From Anastrepha obliqua (Eukaryota > Arthropoda > Insecta > Diptera > Tephritidae): a stretch of 64,000 nt of DNA. The position numbers and the translations under genes were made by a program. The notes beneath the pieces are model-generated. The model had not been told where the DNA came from and searched no databases. It worked only from the letters and a program-made list of their open reading frames with translations. Every line of letters starts with the position of its first letter. Within the stretch, counting starts at the first letter, position 1. The stretch is from positions 22,219,792-22,283,791 of the forward strand of contig NC_072892.1 in the NCBI RefSeq assembly GCF_027943255.1, read 5' to 3'. Positions 54,058 to 64,000 of this stretch are shown one piece after another.

Positions 54058-55305
54058 CAGTCTGTGTCAAAAAAAAAGAAACCGCGATTATTCATGAAGT
54101 GTAAAAGATATATATTTAAAATTTTTTTACATGAAAGTATGTACAAAACTACGAGTCGCAATTACTCAATAAGCCGTGTAGTCTTCATTGTCGAGTATAG
54201 CCTGGCATCTTCTCGGCATGCTTTGAACCAGCTTTTCTGCGTAGCTCATCGACAAACAGCACTCGATTTTGCGAACTTGACGCACGAGTTGCTTTAAATC
54301 AATGACTGGACTTCCGGCAAGACGCGTTTTCATAGTTCCCCACACATTTACAATGGGGTTGGCGTCTGGGGACTGGGAAGGTCAGCCCAATACTGTGACG
54401 CCATTTTCTTGTTTTGTTGTTTCCTAATATGTTTTCCTGATAGCAGTGGTTTTGATGATGTCGGACGGTAGGATATGTTCGCCTCCTTAAGTCGACGTTC
54501 GATAGTGTTGATACTCACATCTATTCCCTTTTTAGCAAGAACTGATGGTGCTTGGCGTAGTCACGAAGAAGGGTTCTGCTTAAAAAGTTGCACGATCACT
54601 TTATCCTGCTTTTTTGCCGTCACTCGCTTCAAGCCGCGCTGGGAAAAGTCAACAACATTTTTGTACAGCTTATACCGCCGTAGCCGAATGGTTGGTGCGT
54701 GACTACCATTCGGAATTCACAGAGAGAATGTAGGTTCGAATCTCGGTGAAACACCAAAATTAAAAAGAAAAACATTTTTCTAATAGCGGTCGCCCCTCGG
54801 CAGGCAATGGCAAACCTCCGAGTGTACTTCTGCCTTGAAAAAGCTCCTCATAAAAATATCTGCCGTTCGGAGTCGGCTTAAAACTGTAGGTCCCTCCATT
54901 TGTGGAACAACATCAAGACGCACACCACAAATAGGAGGAGGAGCTCGGCCAAACACCCAAAAAGGGTGTACGCGCCAATTATATATATATATATATGTAT
55001 ATATATACCGCTGATTCCTCATCACAACAAATTTTTTTGATTTTTTACTTACTTTTGCAGCCACGGCGTAAGATAATTTCGGCCCTTTCGGATGTGTGCA
55101 TAAAAATACCGCCTCAAAACGCTTCGCGTACTTCTCACTCTCATTTTTGTTTGGTTGCGTTTACGCGAAAGTTTCGAACGACACTAACCTGAGTTAGCAC
55201 TGGCGTCGTAGCCTTTGAGTGGGACTATTATGCAGTAAAAAGCAGAACGAAATATATCTTGAAGTTAAAAGAAAAAAACCGGTTCTTTTCTTCTGACATA
55301 GACTG
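54058..55305 (-). mobile_element. Tc1-like transposon remnant with nested SINE
   Basis: TA lies at 54056-54057 and 55306-55307. The inverted ends are CAGTCTGTGTCAAAAAAAAA and the inverse TTTTCTTCTGACATAGACTG. Minus-strand transposase pieces remain: SINTIERRLKEANI, RPTSSKPLLSGKHIRK near 54440-54530, and the third catalytic region WGTMKTRL followed by DLKQLVRQVRKIECCLSMSY to RRCQAILDNEDYTAY near 54170. The middle with the first two aspartates is deleted. A complete SINE sits at 54675-55008. Confidence 0.82.
54675..55008 (+). mobile_element. tRNA-derived SINE, full length
   Basis: This is the most complete copy. The head begins CCGCCGTAGCCGAATGGTTG (A box) and has AGGTTCGAATCTCGGT (B box) about 50 bp on, then AAACACCAAAA. 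The body runs GCGGTCGCCCCTCGGCAGGC, AATGGCAAACCTCCGAGTGT, CTGCCGTTCGGAGTCGGCTT, AGGTCCCTCCATTTGTGG, ATCAAGACGCACACCACAAA, AGGAGGAGGAGCTCGGCCAA. The 3' end GGGTGTACGCGCCAATTA passes into a (TA)n/TATATG tail. About 330 bp. It has internal pol III promoter boxes; mobilisation by a LINE is inferred. Confidence 0.93.
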
Positions 55306-55307
55306 TA

Positions 55308-56082
55308 TGTTTTTTTTTATACTTTGTACGTTTACATTTTATTTTTGAAGGTAAGCATGGCTTTCCATTTCTTCTGCCATTATCATACCTGCTTTGGTCC
55401 CTTAGAAACCACTTCTGATTATACTCACATTTTTACGTTACTTTAACTAAGATCCTCTTTCGCTATCTAAAAATATTTACAGAATTCAGTTTCCACAAAT
55501 TCGAGCTCGGAAGCAGCTTCGAATGCGGCGCGGGTTCGAAACCCACTGTGAAAATAACAAACACCTGGGTTTACAATCCACATTTCTCGCTTAATTGGAA
55601 TCCGATCTTTCGAATCGAAGATGGGTAGTCATTTTCATTTCTTTAGGGCGTTATTAATTATTAAAAATCTTATGCTATGTTAGCATTTGTTAGGCGTAAT
55701 AGTAGAGCATTTTCAAGGCTTTGAACTCGCTAAACTTTAATACGCATCTCTCATCTAAGATCTCCCGCTCATGGCTGTCGTTTTAAACGTTTTGAACGCG
55801 TACAAAAAGTTTTCCATGGATTTGCTCTGCGACCCTTTAGTTTTTATTGCATCACTTTCTTATGCTATTCAAGATACCTTTTTATTAATTTAAAATCTTT
55901 GCATTATAGATGATCGATTTTGTCTGTATCCTTCGTATTTGATATCATTTGTCGGGTTGTGGATTGCCCTTTCTCCTTGGTATGATTCCTGCTAGAACTC
56001 ATTCAGATTATTTTTCCAAAAATAACCTGCAAGATATTTTGTTTTCGTTGCGTAATTTTTACGTGAAATAAATAAATAATAA
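55308..56082. other. Spacer
   Basis: A CGGGTTCGAAACCCAC block at 55529-55544 looks like a pol III B box but no tRNA fold could be built around it. No gene recognised. Confidence 0.4.
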
Positions 56083-56210
56083 CAGTCGCCATTCGGCAGA
56101 CAATGTCAAACCTCCGAGTGCATTTCTGCCATCTGCCGTTCGGAGTCGTCAGAACAACGCCACGATGCACACGGCAAATTGGCGGAGGAACTCGGCCAAA
56201 CATCTGTGTT
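56083..56210 (+). repeat. SINE fragment with internal deletions
   Basis: Body blocks AGTCGCCATTCGGCAGACAA, TGTCAAACCTCCGAGTGC, ATCTGCCGTTCGGAGTCG and GGAACTCGGCCAAACA remain, with the GCTCCTCATAAA block and the TGTAGGTCCCTCC block missing. Confidence 0.7.
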
Positions 56211-56484
56211 TTTCTGTGTATATACGAGTATATGTTGTTGTAAAGGTCTCACAGCTCGTTCCGCAAGAGCGAGGGGATTTTTCGTGGAATCTCATAGCAT
56301 AAACTAATTAACGACGGCAAACGACAGGTAGCATCGTTAAATATTGAAATACACACCACCTTATGAACGCATTTATTAAGACCTCAGCCCGCAATTAGGC
56401 TGCATGGCATAAATTGTCGACGTCGCCAGATTAAATGTATTTCTAATTTCGCCGGCGAAACTAAGGAGATGTGGTGCTGCCACT

Positions 56485-56770
56485 AAAATATGAAATGTCA
56501 AAATTCTGTACATTCGTCCCAATGGAAACCAACGCTCCAGCTCTGAAAATATTCGATGCGGTACCAGCTGATGCTAGCAGAGGAAGAGGAAGGCCTCATC
56601 TGTGTTGGAAAGATTAGGTGGAGAAGGACTTGGTTTCGTTTGGCGTGTCCAACAGGTGCCGATTAGCATGAGCAAGAAACGGTTGCCGCGCTTTGTTAAA
56701 CTCGGCCAAAATAGCGTAAGCGGTTGTCGCACCAATCATAGAAGAAGAAGAAGAACTGTTGTTGGCGGCA
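56485..56770 (+). pseudogene. LINE C-terminal fragment with GAA-rich 3' end
   Basis: ETNAPALKIFDAVPADASRG, RGRPHLCWKD, a stop, and VEKDLVSFGVSNRCRLA is the extreme C-terminus of a CR1/RTE-like LINE (RGRP..RW.D.V..DL pattern). It ends at a short (GAA)n run near 56745, typical of such 3' termini. Confidence 0.6.
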
Positions 56771-57046
56771 TGTAAACCTCCGCAGCCTGCAAAACCTGTG
56801 CTAGCCAAGACTTAAAAATGTGTTAGTGTAAATGTACCTATTTACCAACCCCTCATTATCCAAAAAAGCTGTAGCATAAAGAGTTGTAGTCATGCTGTCA
56901 TTTGATTTTTCCACCTATTGAGAAGATAGTGCCTCTAAATATACCAAATAGATTTTTCATAGAAATGTAAAACATGTGGCAAGGCGTCACACCGAACTGT
57001 CGAATAGAAAGACAAAACAAACAAAGTAAACACAAGCAATAAAACT
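56771..57046. other. Spacer
   Basis: Nothing recognised. Confidence 0.35.
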
Positions 57047-57047
57047 A

Positions 57048-58243
57048 CAGGGTCCGGCACTCGAAGTGTAACCAATTTCAGACCGCTTGTGCAGCTGATG
57101 CACGGGCATCAGCGTTCTGTTAGTTGGCTAAATGACAGGCCAGACTATTATTTACAAGCGCGCGGAAGCATTTTGCCGAGAGTAAACGCAAAAACGGAAA
57201 ATCAGTAATGGATTTCAAACGTAATAGTTTGATTGCATTTTATTTGGCTGGAAAATCACAACCAGCGATTATTCGTGAGCTCGAGCACCCTATATTAAAT
57301 GAAGTTTTTGTTTATCGCACCATTACTCGTTACAATGCCACTGGTATCATCGCGAAACGTCATGGAGGTGGTCATCAAAAGACTGCTACGTCACGCGAAA
57401 TGGTTCAAGAAATGAAGAAGCGACTTGAGCGAAGTCCCCGACAAAGTGCCAATCAAATCGCGAAAGAACTGAAAATATCTGACCGTAGCTGCGGTGGTTG
57501 CTACTGAGAAATGATCTCAAAGACAAGCCGTACAAGATCCTAAAAGAAGCATGATCTCACACCAAAGCAGCAACAAGTCAGACTTGAGAGAGTGAAGGAG
57601 TTGCGATCAGTTTCCGAATATTGTGTTTTCTGACGAGATAAATTTTCAAATTGAGCAATTTGTAAACTCCCAATACGATAGGGTTTATTTTACCGAACGT
57701 TCATACGAGAATGTGAGTCATCGATTGGCTTCCAGGAGCCAGCACTCGGCAAACAGGTAAAGGTTTGGGCCGCTGTAACCGCAGATGGACGCTCTCCAAT
57801 CGTTTTCATCGAGTCTGACGTCAAGGTAAATGCGAAATATTATAGGAAAAGTATTCTGAAAGTTGCTTTGAAGCTGTGGGCAGACAAACATTTCGGTGAC
57901 AGACCATGGACGTTTTTTCGGGACTCGGAACCGTCTCACAAAGCTCGAGTGAACCAAGAATGGCTAAAAAACATTGTTCTGAACTTCTCGAGACGCTGAA
58001 AAACGTCATTGTCTGTTAGTGGGCCAAAATACCTGCAAGTCACATTCGGGCAACTTGCGATTCGTTTCTGGACCATCTCAAGGCCATAGTCAAAGCAAAA
58101 GGTAGTCTTATCGAGCAAAAGTAAATTAATTCTTAATTTTGTATTATTTTCACACATTTTTTACTTTGAATTTAATAAAAGTAATTTTCCAAACTAAATT
58201 TATAGCCTTTTTTGATGGGTTACACTTCGAGTGCTGGATCCTG
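57048..58243 (+). mobile_element. maT/Tc1-like transposon, copy 2, complete ends
   Basis: TA lies at 57046-57047 and 58244-58245. The inverted ends are CAGGGTCCGGCACTCGAAGT and the inverse ACTTCGAGTGCTGGATCCTG, continuing to about 26 bp. Size 1,196 bp. It serves as reference for the 5'-truncated copy at 17.1-18.3 kb. Confidence 0.9.
57208..58125 (+). pseudogene. maT/Tc1-like transposase, degenerate
   Basis: MDFKRNSLIAFYLAGKSQPA at 57208 starts an open N-terminal HTH half to KELKISDRS near 57490. A small rearrangement (CGGTGGTTGCTACTGA) breaks the frame where copy 1 has SIHRILKN. HDLTPKQQQVRLERVKELRS, YCVFSDEINFQIEQF (first acidic pair) and VWAAVTADGRSPIVFIESD follow in other frames, then FGDRPWTFFRDSEPSHKARV with the second aspartate region (FRDSEPSH for FQQDSAPSH). 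The last catalytic block is deleted; WAKIPASHIRATCDSF closes the C-terminus. Non-functional. Confidence 0.8.
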
Positions 58244-58245
58244 TA

Positions 58246-59575
58246 ATATGGCCGTGATGACGTGCTGAGTAACGATCTCTATGTTTCCATGAAAACTAAG
58301 TTAAATACAGGACTTGGCTAGCACAGCTCTAATTGTCAATATAGTCAAGCAAAGCGTACAAATTAGATGAGCCGCCGGCCACTGCGAACAGAGATGAGTG
58401 GATTGATGCATTACGAAAGGTTAGTTAGAAACAAGAGCAGCCGTTCAGCATTTTTTACTTCTTATTACTTTATTTGCGCGCATTTTTTTATTTAATTTGA
58501 CCTGATGCTTTTATACATTTTTGTTTTTTACAGGACGGGTTTCATTATTCGCTTTTTTCCTTTCTGCTTACGTGAATTCTTTTACTTGCCCACTTTTCAT
58601 TTATACATTCAAATGCCGCTAGTTGGTACATTACACGTAGCTGTAGATTTAGCGATATAGAATCTAATTAAAGTTGATGAGGTTCTCAAGATACTGAGAT
58701 AGCGAATAAACGCGTGCAACAGAAATACTTGCGGCAAGGGAATCGAACGAAATGGAAAAGGACGTGAGCGAACTTGCTTTTGCAATACAGGACGCATGAC
58801 GCAGACACTTCTCGGCTTCTCCCTATGAGCTTTATTTTCGTCGGTATATAAAACTTTCCATTTCAATAAGACGCTTGATGAACTCGAGCGTGCATATGCG
58901 AGTATTTGCTAGCATTGATGTTTTCTTGTACAGCTCATAGCCCTCTCTGATTCTCCTTTTGAAGTCTCGAACTTATGCCATCTTGCTGCCCACGCCAACT
59001 GCTTGCTAGTGCTTTATACCGCAAGAAAAAAAAAGCATGTTTGCAAACTGCATAAAGAAATTCACTTCACCACTAAGCCGACGCAGAGCGAAAGGCAATA
59101 AGTAGGTGATGCAACTTAACCAGCGTCGACTTTCTTAAATATTTTCCAGGCTCATAGATTCGGTTTTTGGTCCTTACTGCAGTGGAAGCTCCATCGAGGT
59201 ATGTCTAAAATTATGTGTGCATATGTATGTATGTACGTATGCATACCCACAATATTAAAACATTACCCTCTTTTTGAGGTTTCTCTTTAAGCAGTAAGCT
59301 CTTTGGCCTTTATGTTTGCTTTGTCGGCGCAGCCAGTTGTAGCACAAATATACAGTATTTGAAAGACAGATGATGACCAGCCCATACACAAGTGCCCATC
59401 GCAACAGATAGCGAATGTACAGACATACAAAAGACATTCTGTCAAAAAAATATCGGGAATTGAGCATTTAAAAAACGCGCGTTACAATGTGTCTAAATTT
59501 TTTTTTTGCTGTAATGTTGGTACCACAGTCCTCTATAGTGTTAGTCAACGGCAGGTGTGCTCTGCGATTTTCACT
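58246..59575. other. Spacer
   Basis: No gene or element ends recognised. A short TATG-rich tract lies at 59218-59245. Confidence 0.35.
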
Positions 59576-60060
59576 ATGGATAAAAATATTGAACAAAGAA
59601 TTTGTCTTAAATTTTGTGTTTTGAACGGGATTTCGTATGCCGAATCACTGAAAATGTCGCAGAAAGCCTCTGACGTGTGCTTTATCAAAAACACGGGCCG
59701 ATCTGGTCGCCCATGAACGTCTTCAACGGATGAAAACGTCGACAAGTCAAGGAAATGGTGCTACAAAGCCACCATTTAAGTTTGAGGGAGATAGTTCGTG
59801 ACCTTAGCGTGTCTCACGAATCAATTCGCAACATTTTACACCATCAAATGGGGTATAAAACGCGTTGCTACTCGACTTGTTCCAAGAGTGTAGAATTTCT
59901 TTCAAAAAATTCATCGGAAGAAGATGGCTGAATACATGCTTGAGCAAGTGAATTCGGACCCAACGTTTATCCAGCGCATAATAACAAGTGATGAGACGTG
60001 GGTATATGAGTTTGACTTGCAAACCAGTCAACATGCGGCTGAATGGCGCTATTAGACGGA
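59576..60060 (+). pseudogene. mariner transposase, N-terminal half
   Basis: ATG 59576 opens MDKNIEQRICLKFCVLNGIS and YAESLKMSQKA. A deletion joins it to NTGRSGRP, then frame changes lead through LSLREIVRDLSVSHESIRNI, RVATRLVPR and SDPTFIQRIITSDETWVYEF (first aspartate, DETW) to ASEW-like HAAEWRY and a stop at 60053. The C-terminal half is missing; a C-terminal half of the same group lies at 24.2 kb. Several stops. Confidence 0.78.
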
Positions 60061-60175
60061 GAGCTCATGACCAAAAAACCCAACATATTTTATACTTCTT
60101 GAAATTTTGTGTGAGGTTAGTTTTTTAATACTAGAATCGATATCCGGCGGGCTGGCTGCTCAATAGCGGTCTTAA

Positions 60176-62631
60176 CCCTCCGATGTTCGGTGCCTTATGA
60201 TGCGGTAAGTGCATCATAAGGGTCTGCCCAGACCCATACAAATAATGTAAGAAATACGGTTTTAAAAATAATTTTATTTATTTATTTGAACGGATTAGTA
60301 TTAATTACGAAGAGCAATTGGGTTTACAACTATATAGATGCATGGAATGTTCATTAAGACATATGGGACGATCACATTTGCTGCAGTTATAACGAGTTTT
60401 ACGTCGCTTTTTCGGAGAAGAAGCAGCACAATGGTAGCACGATGACCGTGTTGAAGCAACTTGAGCATATGATTGTTGCTGTGCTGCATCTGATGTCGAT
60501 GGACAAGACTCCGGTACCTAAAAGTAGCGAAATAATGTATTTAATTCATACTCACCTTGATATTGAAAAGATTCATTGCTTGTCTTATATGAGCAAACCT
60601 CCATACTGATGGGTTAGTCGCCCGTTTCGTCATATGTGGGATAACTAGCTGCCGTGCCAATTCAATGATAAATGAGCGTCTCTTATCACTCTGCATTGCC
60701 GGATTCAGCTCGTCATATATGTTGAATGAGGCCAAACCGGCAATATCAAGCATATGATAAAACATTGCCAGTGGCCAACGGTTTGTCGAGCGTTTGCACG
60801 AATAGCCAGTCAACATTTGATCCATTGTATCTACCCCCGCTTTAAATTTATTGTAGTCCAAAATTTGATCTTTCTTGAATCCTTTCAATGGATCGGTGCT
60901 TTGACGGTAATGGACAGTGGATAACATATAATAATTACTGGGTTTTTCGGCTTTGCCATATACGAGCACAGAGCGATATTATTATTGTGATAACAAAATA
61001 AAGTGTTTTTAACATCACGCTTCGGGCTAAGCAATTCATGCGGAATGAAGGTCTTATTTTTTCTTACGGTACCGACGAAAGCTACTTACGATCCATCAAC
61101 ATTTCTGCCAAGTTGTATGTTGAAAAAAAATTGTCAGCATAAACAGTCCTACCGCTGTTCATATAATTTTCCATCAATTTCATGATGACCCGTTCACCTT
61201 GATTCGTTTCTCGCTGACCACCTGGTGGTTTTCCGGTATAAATTATACCTTTCAAAGGGGAGTTTGAAACAGAGTCACAAATCCACCACACTTTCATGCC
61301 GTATTTTGCCGACTTACTCGGAATATATTGGGTGAATCGAGTGCGCCCACGATATGGAAATAACTGTTCATCGACGGTTACATGACAATCCGGAGTGTAT
61401 GCTTTCTCTAAATTGGCCATCAGCATGAGTCATACATCGTCCAGGGCAGCAGATTTGCTTTGCTTCAACCTTTCAGCACGAGTACCACTGTTATCGAAAC
61501 GGATGAAAGTAGTTAAGCTCTTGAACCGATTCAATGACATAGTGGCCTTATAAATTGGCATATTGTAACTGGCCCACAATTCTTTCGCTGGCTCAGAATT
61601 CGAGTGGAATGCAATAAGTAGCATCCCAAAAAAGCATACATTTCGTCTTCGTTAGTCATTACCCAAGAACGCTGTTTATTACTGGGATGCTTTTCATTCC
61701 ATAGACGAAACTCTTCAACGGCTTTTCTGTTAGTTTCCCACACAATGAGACTTACGATTTCAGGAGACAGCAATAGCTTGAAAAGAGCTTTATGACTAAG
61801 TGTCGCTCCTCGTAGTGGCCCTTTACAAGTAAAAGTTGTAACATTGTGACAACGAGGCCTTCCAGGTGGTGGAGGATTTGAATTCCACATCTTACCATCT
61901 TTCGACCTGTATATAAGGCCCTGGGTAATAGATGTGCTGCATGATTCCATTGTGGTTGAAGCCTGAAGGGCGATAGCTTCTCTATACAAATCCTCAATAT
62001 CATCATGGTTTTCATCCAGAAAAGCCTCTAACTCGATTTCCTGTTCTATATCTGATACTTCACCGAAGTCATCTTTATCTGGAAAATATTCATCATCTTC
62101 TACGTCGCCACTTGTTTCAAATGGATCGGACTCCTGTCCCATAATTTCTTCAATTTGTGCCTCAAGTCGCTGACGTTCTTCCGGACTCACATTTGCTGCA
62201 CTTAGCTTACGAAGCAAACGCGTCATCACATCAATTTCATCCATATTTACTTGTTCCATTTTATTTAAAAAAACACTTCCCACTAATTAAAAAACACATG
62301 TTCACTTTAATTTTCAAATGTCAACTAAAAAAGTATCTCTGCCGCTGCCTCCGCTAACAGTTTAGTTGTTTACACCTAACGGTTAACCAATTTACATGAG
62401 AAGCTTATATGGGTCTGCACAGACCCATGTGAGCTTAATTGACGGAATTAGTTTAAAATTATTATTTTTACAACAAATATAGCAAAAATCTTAATTTTGC
62501 TACTTCATTGTGTTCAGCACACTACATTTTAGGAAGTCATGGACTAAGAAGCCTCAGATATTAAAAATAAAAGATCTACATACATTTAAAGATCGAATGG
62601 GTCTGGCCAGACCCATATGAACATCGGAGGG
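60176..62631 (-). mobile_element. piggyBac-type transposon
   Basis: TTAA lies at 60172-60175 and 62632-62635. The ends are CCCTCCGATGTTCGG and the inverse GAACATCGGAGGG. Subterminal palindromes GGGTCTGCCCAGACCC (60220-60235), GGGTCTGCACAGACCC (62411-62426) and GGGTCTGGCCAGACCC (62599-62614) lie near the ends, and a 10-bp stem hairpin (CTTATGATGC/GCATCATAAG) occupies 60194-60220. Size 2,456 bp, typical for an autonomous piggyBac. Confidence 0.95.
60305..62259 (-). pseudogene. piggyBac transposase (PGBD4-like), several lesions
   Basis: ATG is at 62259 (MEQVNMDEIDVMTRLLRKL). An acidic N-terminus (about 100 residues) precedes the PGBD core. A missing T near 61635 shifts the frame at DEMYAF; TGA at 61430-61432 interrupts ALDDV/LMLMANLEKAY; another one-base loss follows MLMDRK near 61078; a further shift occurs near 60975. 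The catalytic aspartates are all present: VDEQLFPYRGR, VYADNFFSTY and GVDTMDQM. The C-terminal cysteine-rich domain (CYHCAASS, CSKCDRPICL, CKPNC) is joined across a possible 38-bp GT-AG intron (60518-60555); the stop is at 60305-60307. Confidence 0.93.
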
Positions 62632-62635
62632 TTAA

Positions 62636-63230
62636 TTATGCGTTTTTATTTTTTAAAATTGTTAATAAAAAACATTTACTCAACATATTTTATACCACTT
62701 GAAATTTTAACAGAATTTCATTTACGGTCTGTATAAAATGAAACGATGGTTGCCAGCCCATTCTCATGGTCCCAAAGTACTGCCAGCCCATGTTGAAAGT
62801 GCGTTGATGGAAGCACAAGTCAACATATTTTATACCGGCTGTCTTTTTTACACGACATTGGCAATACAATAAATTGATGAAATGTGTAGAGCCAGCCCAT
62901 TCTGATGGTCCCATCACATGGAAAATTTGGAAAATTACATTCCTGTGAGTGCGAGCGAGACCGACTTACGTGAATGTGGGCGCGCGAGAGAGAGCGTATA
63001 TTGTTCATATTATGTCTCTCTCGCACGCGCTGGCTCTACTTTTTCGCTAGGAATTTTGAATGGTGATTCATAAGTCGCCATCTGCCTGCAATACAATAGG
63101 GGCGGTATTCAAGGACAACAGTTTCCGGACCCAAAGTACGACGTCATGTATAGTTAGTTCTTTCCACAGTGTTGGCTAGTAAAGACGTAAATTTTAACTT
63201 TTCGTTCGATTTTCTTACTTGTTATTTAAA
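62636..63230. other. Spacer with short direct repeats and a GA/TC hairpin
   Basis: CAACATATTTTATAC occurs at about 62678 and 62821, and also at about 60080 on the far side of the piggyBac element. GCCAGCCCATTCT-like blocks recur at about 62753 and 62890. A stem pairing CGCGCGAGAGAGAG (about 62981-62994) with CTCTCTCGCACGCG (about 63016-63029) lies 200 bp before the next coding start and could be part of its promoter region. Confidence 0.5.
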
Positions 63231-64000
63231 ATGGAATCTTCCATCAAGTGCGTTTTTTGTAACAGTAAAAGTACAAATGATAAACTCGTTACTTTTACCG
63301 TGCATACTTTAAAAAAGTGCCGGGAAGTGTTGGACATTCGGAAAAAATTTAATTTAAAATATAAAGATGTTATTTTACTAGCATCAGAATGTGATGACGG
63401 CTATCATACAATATAAAATTCCATAAAATGTTCTTATCAGTCATGAAAAAGTATTATGAAAAAAAGGCACTTACATCATCGGATATTTCAGTTCAAACAG
63501 GTATGAAAATATTTATTTTACTGTAATAAGGGAAGGAATATAATACTAGTTCCGATTATAATTTTTTTTGTATTCAAATATATTTTCACAGATGAACCGA
63601 CACCAAGCACTTCCTCTGCTCACGAAATAGAACAAACACATCAGGAAGGTCAATCTGCCATACAAGAACCTTCAGGTGAAAAATTAACCGAGGCAGCATT
63701 AAGTGTGGAGCAGAATATTTGTGCATTTTGTAATAAAAAATATAAAAAATCCAAAGGACGTCAGGCACCACTTGTCAGAGGAGAAAAAAAAATTCTCATT
63801 GAAGCCTTGGCAGAATATTTGGATGTTGTGAGAGATAGTGAATTATTTAAGTCACTTTCTAACGAGCCTCCGCACTTATTTTATCACAAAATCTGTCCGG
63901 TTAAATATTTTAATAAATTTAAAAGCAATCCAACTGCTGACACAAAATTTAATCTGAATCGAAAACTACACAAGGAAGCTGATAATGAAATTGATCAGTT
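63231..64000 (+). CDS. Unrecognised cysteine-rich protein, start of gene (continues past window)
   Basis: ATG 63231 (MESSIKCVFCNSKSTNDK) is chosen because no upstream in-frame ATG exists. Module 1 has CVFC and, about 55 residues later, GYHTI. The frame is then interrupted: TAA at 63413-63415, with KMFLSVMKKYYEKKALTSSD in the next frame, so there is either a one-base lesion or an unseen splice. Exon end at 63500, intron 63501-63591 (GTATGA...TTCACAG), then DEPTPSTSSAHE, a Ser/Glu-rich linker and module 2: CAFCNKKYKK, LVRGEKKILIEALAEYLD, and YHKICPVKYFNKF. Both modules share C-x2-C and YH-x-I-C-like ends, so the protein seems built from repeated zinc-binding-type units. Family and function are unknown to me; it may be host or TE-encoded. 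Confidence 0.6.

Noticed and set aside
55520..55560. CGGGTTCGAAACCCAC, a possible tRNA T-arm
   Set aside because: The palindrome alone explains it; acceptor and anticodon arms are missing.

Overview
This window is eukaryotic and almost certainly from a dipteran insect. Tephritid fruit flies are the best guess, because several transposases belong to the basal DD41D mariner group first described from Ceratitis rosa and relatives, and because the AT-rich spacers carry (CATA)n, (TG)n and (TTG)n tracts typical of flies. It has no prokaryotic features: no operons, and the two coding units that can be assembled best contain short GT-AG introns. No conserved host gene can be recognised. The window is a dense, nested collection of transposable elements (TEs) of many ages on both strands, separated by anonymous AT-rich DNA.

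Layout. 1-2.3 kb: a partial DD41D mariner, then a TTAA-flanked 0.7-kb element interrupted by an internally deleted mariner. 4.0-5.6 kb: 3' half of a LINE with RNase H. 6.3-7.6 kb: a perfect-ended hairpin element between two copies of another repeat. 8.6-10.3 kb: a PIF/Harbinger remnant split by a DD34D mariner. 10.8-12.5 kb: a second mariner split by a TTAA-type insertion. 13.1-20.2 kb: two TTAA elements, a maT/Tc1-like remnant and small MITEs. 20.7-26.6 kb: a long-TIR Tc1 element inside a MITE, a second RNase H LINE, mariner and LINE ends, and a nearly intact DD41D mariner. 27.7-29.1 kb: a MITE carrying a 1.2-kb unidentified insert. 30.8-31.6 kb: a SINE and a LINE tail. 31.8-34.5 kb: a nearly intact hAT element with a three-exon transposase. 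34.8-39.2 kb: mariner and LINE remnants. 40.9-45.5 kb: SINE, deleted mariner, fold-back element, MITE, LINE and TTAA element. 46.8-51.0 kb: a mariner broken by a TTCA-flanked member of the TTAA family, LINE and SINE pieces, and a reverse mariner. 52.4-58.2 kb: MITEs, SINEs, a Tc1-like element with a SINE inside it, and a second maT/Tc1-like copy. 59.6-62.6 kb: half a mariner and a piggyBac element with matching TTAA flanks. 63.2-64.0 kb: the start of an unrecognised cysteine-rich coding unit that leaves the window.

Several non-autonomous families recur and are the most interesting content: a tRNA-derived SINE (7 pieces), the TTAA/GGGGG family (6 pieces), the GGTGGCGC MITE family (at least 6 pieces), and a small hAT-like MITE (3 pieces). 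Nesting lets relative ages be read directly. All transposase genes show at least one inactivating lesion; the hAT gene and the 25.3-kb mariner are the closest to intact. All family assignments rest on motifs, spacing, terminal repeats and target duplications read by eye; no database search was possible.
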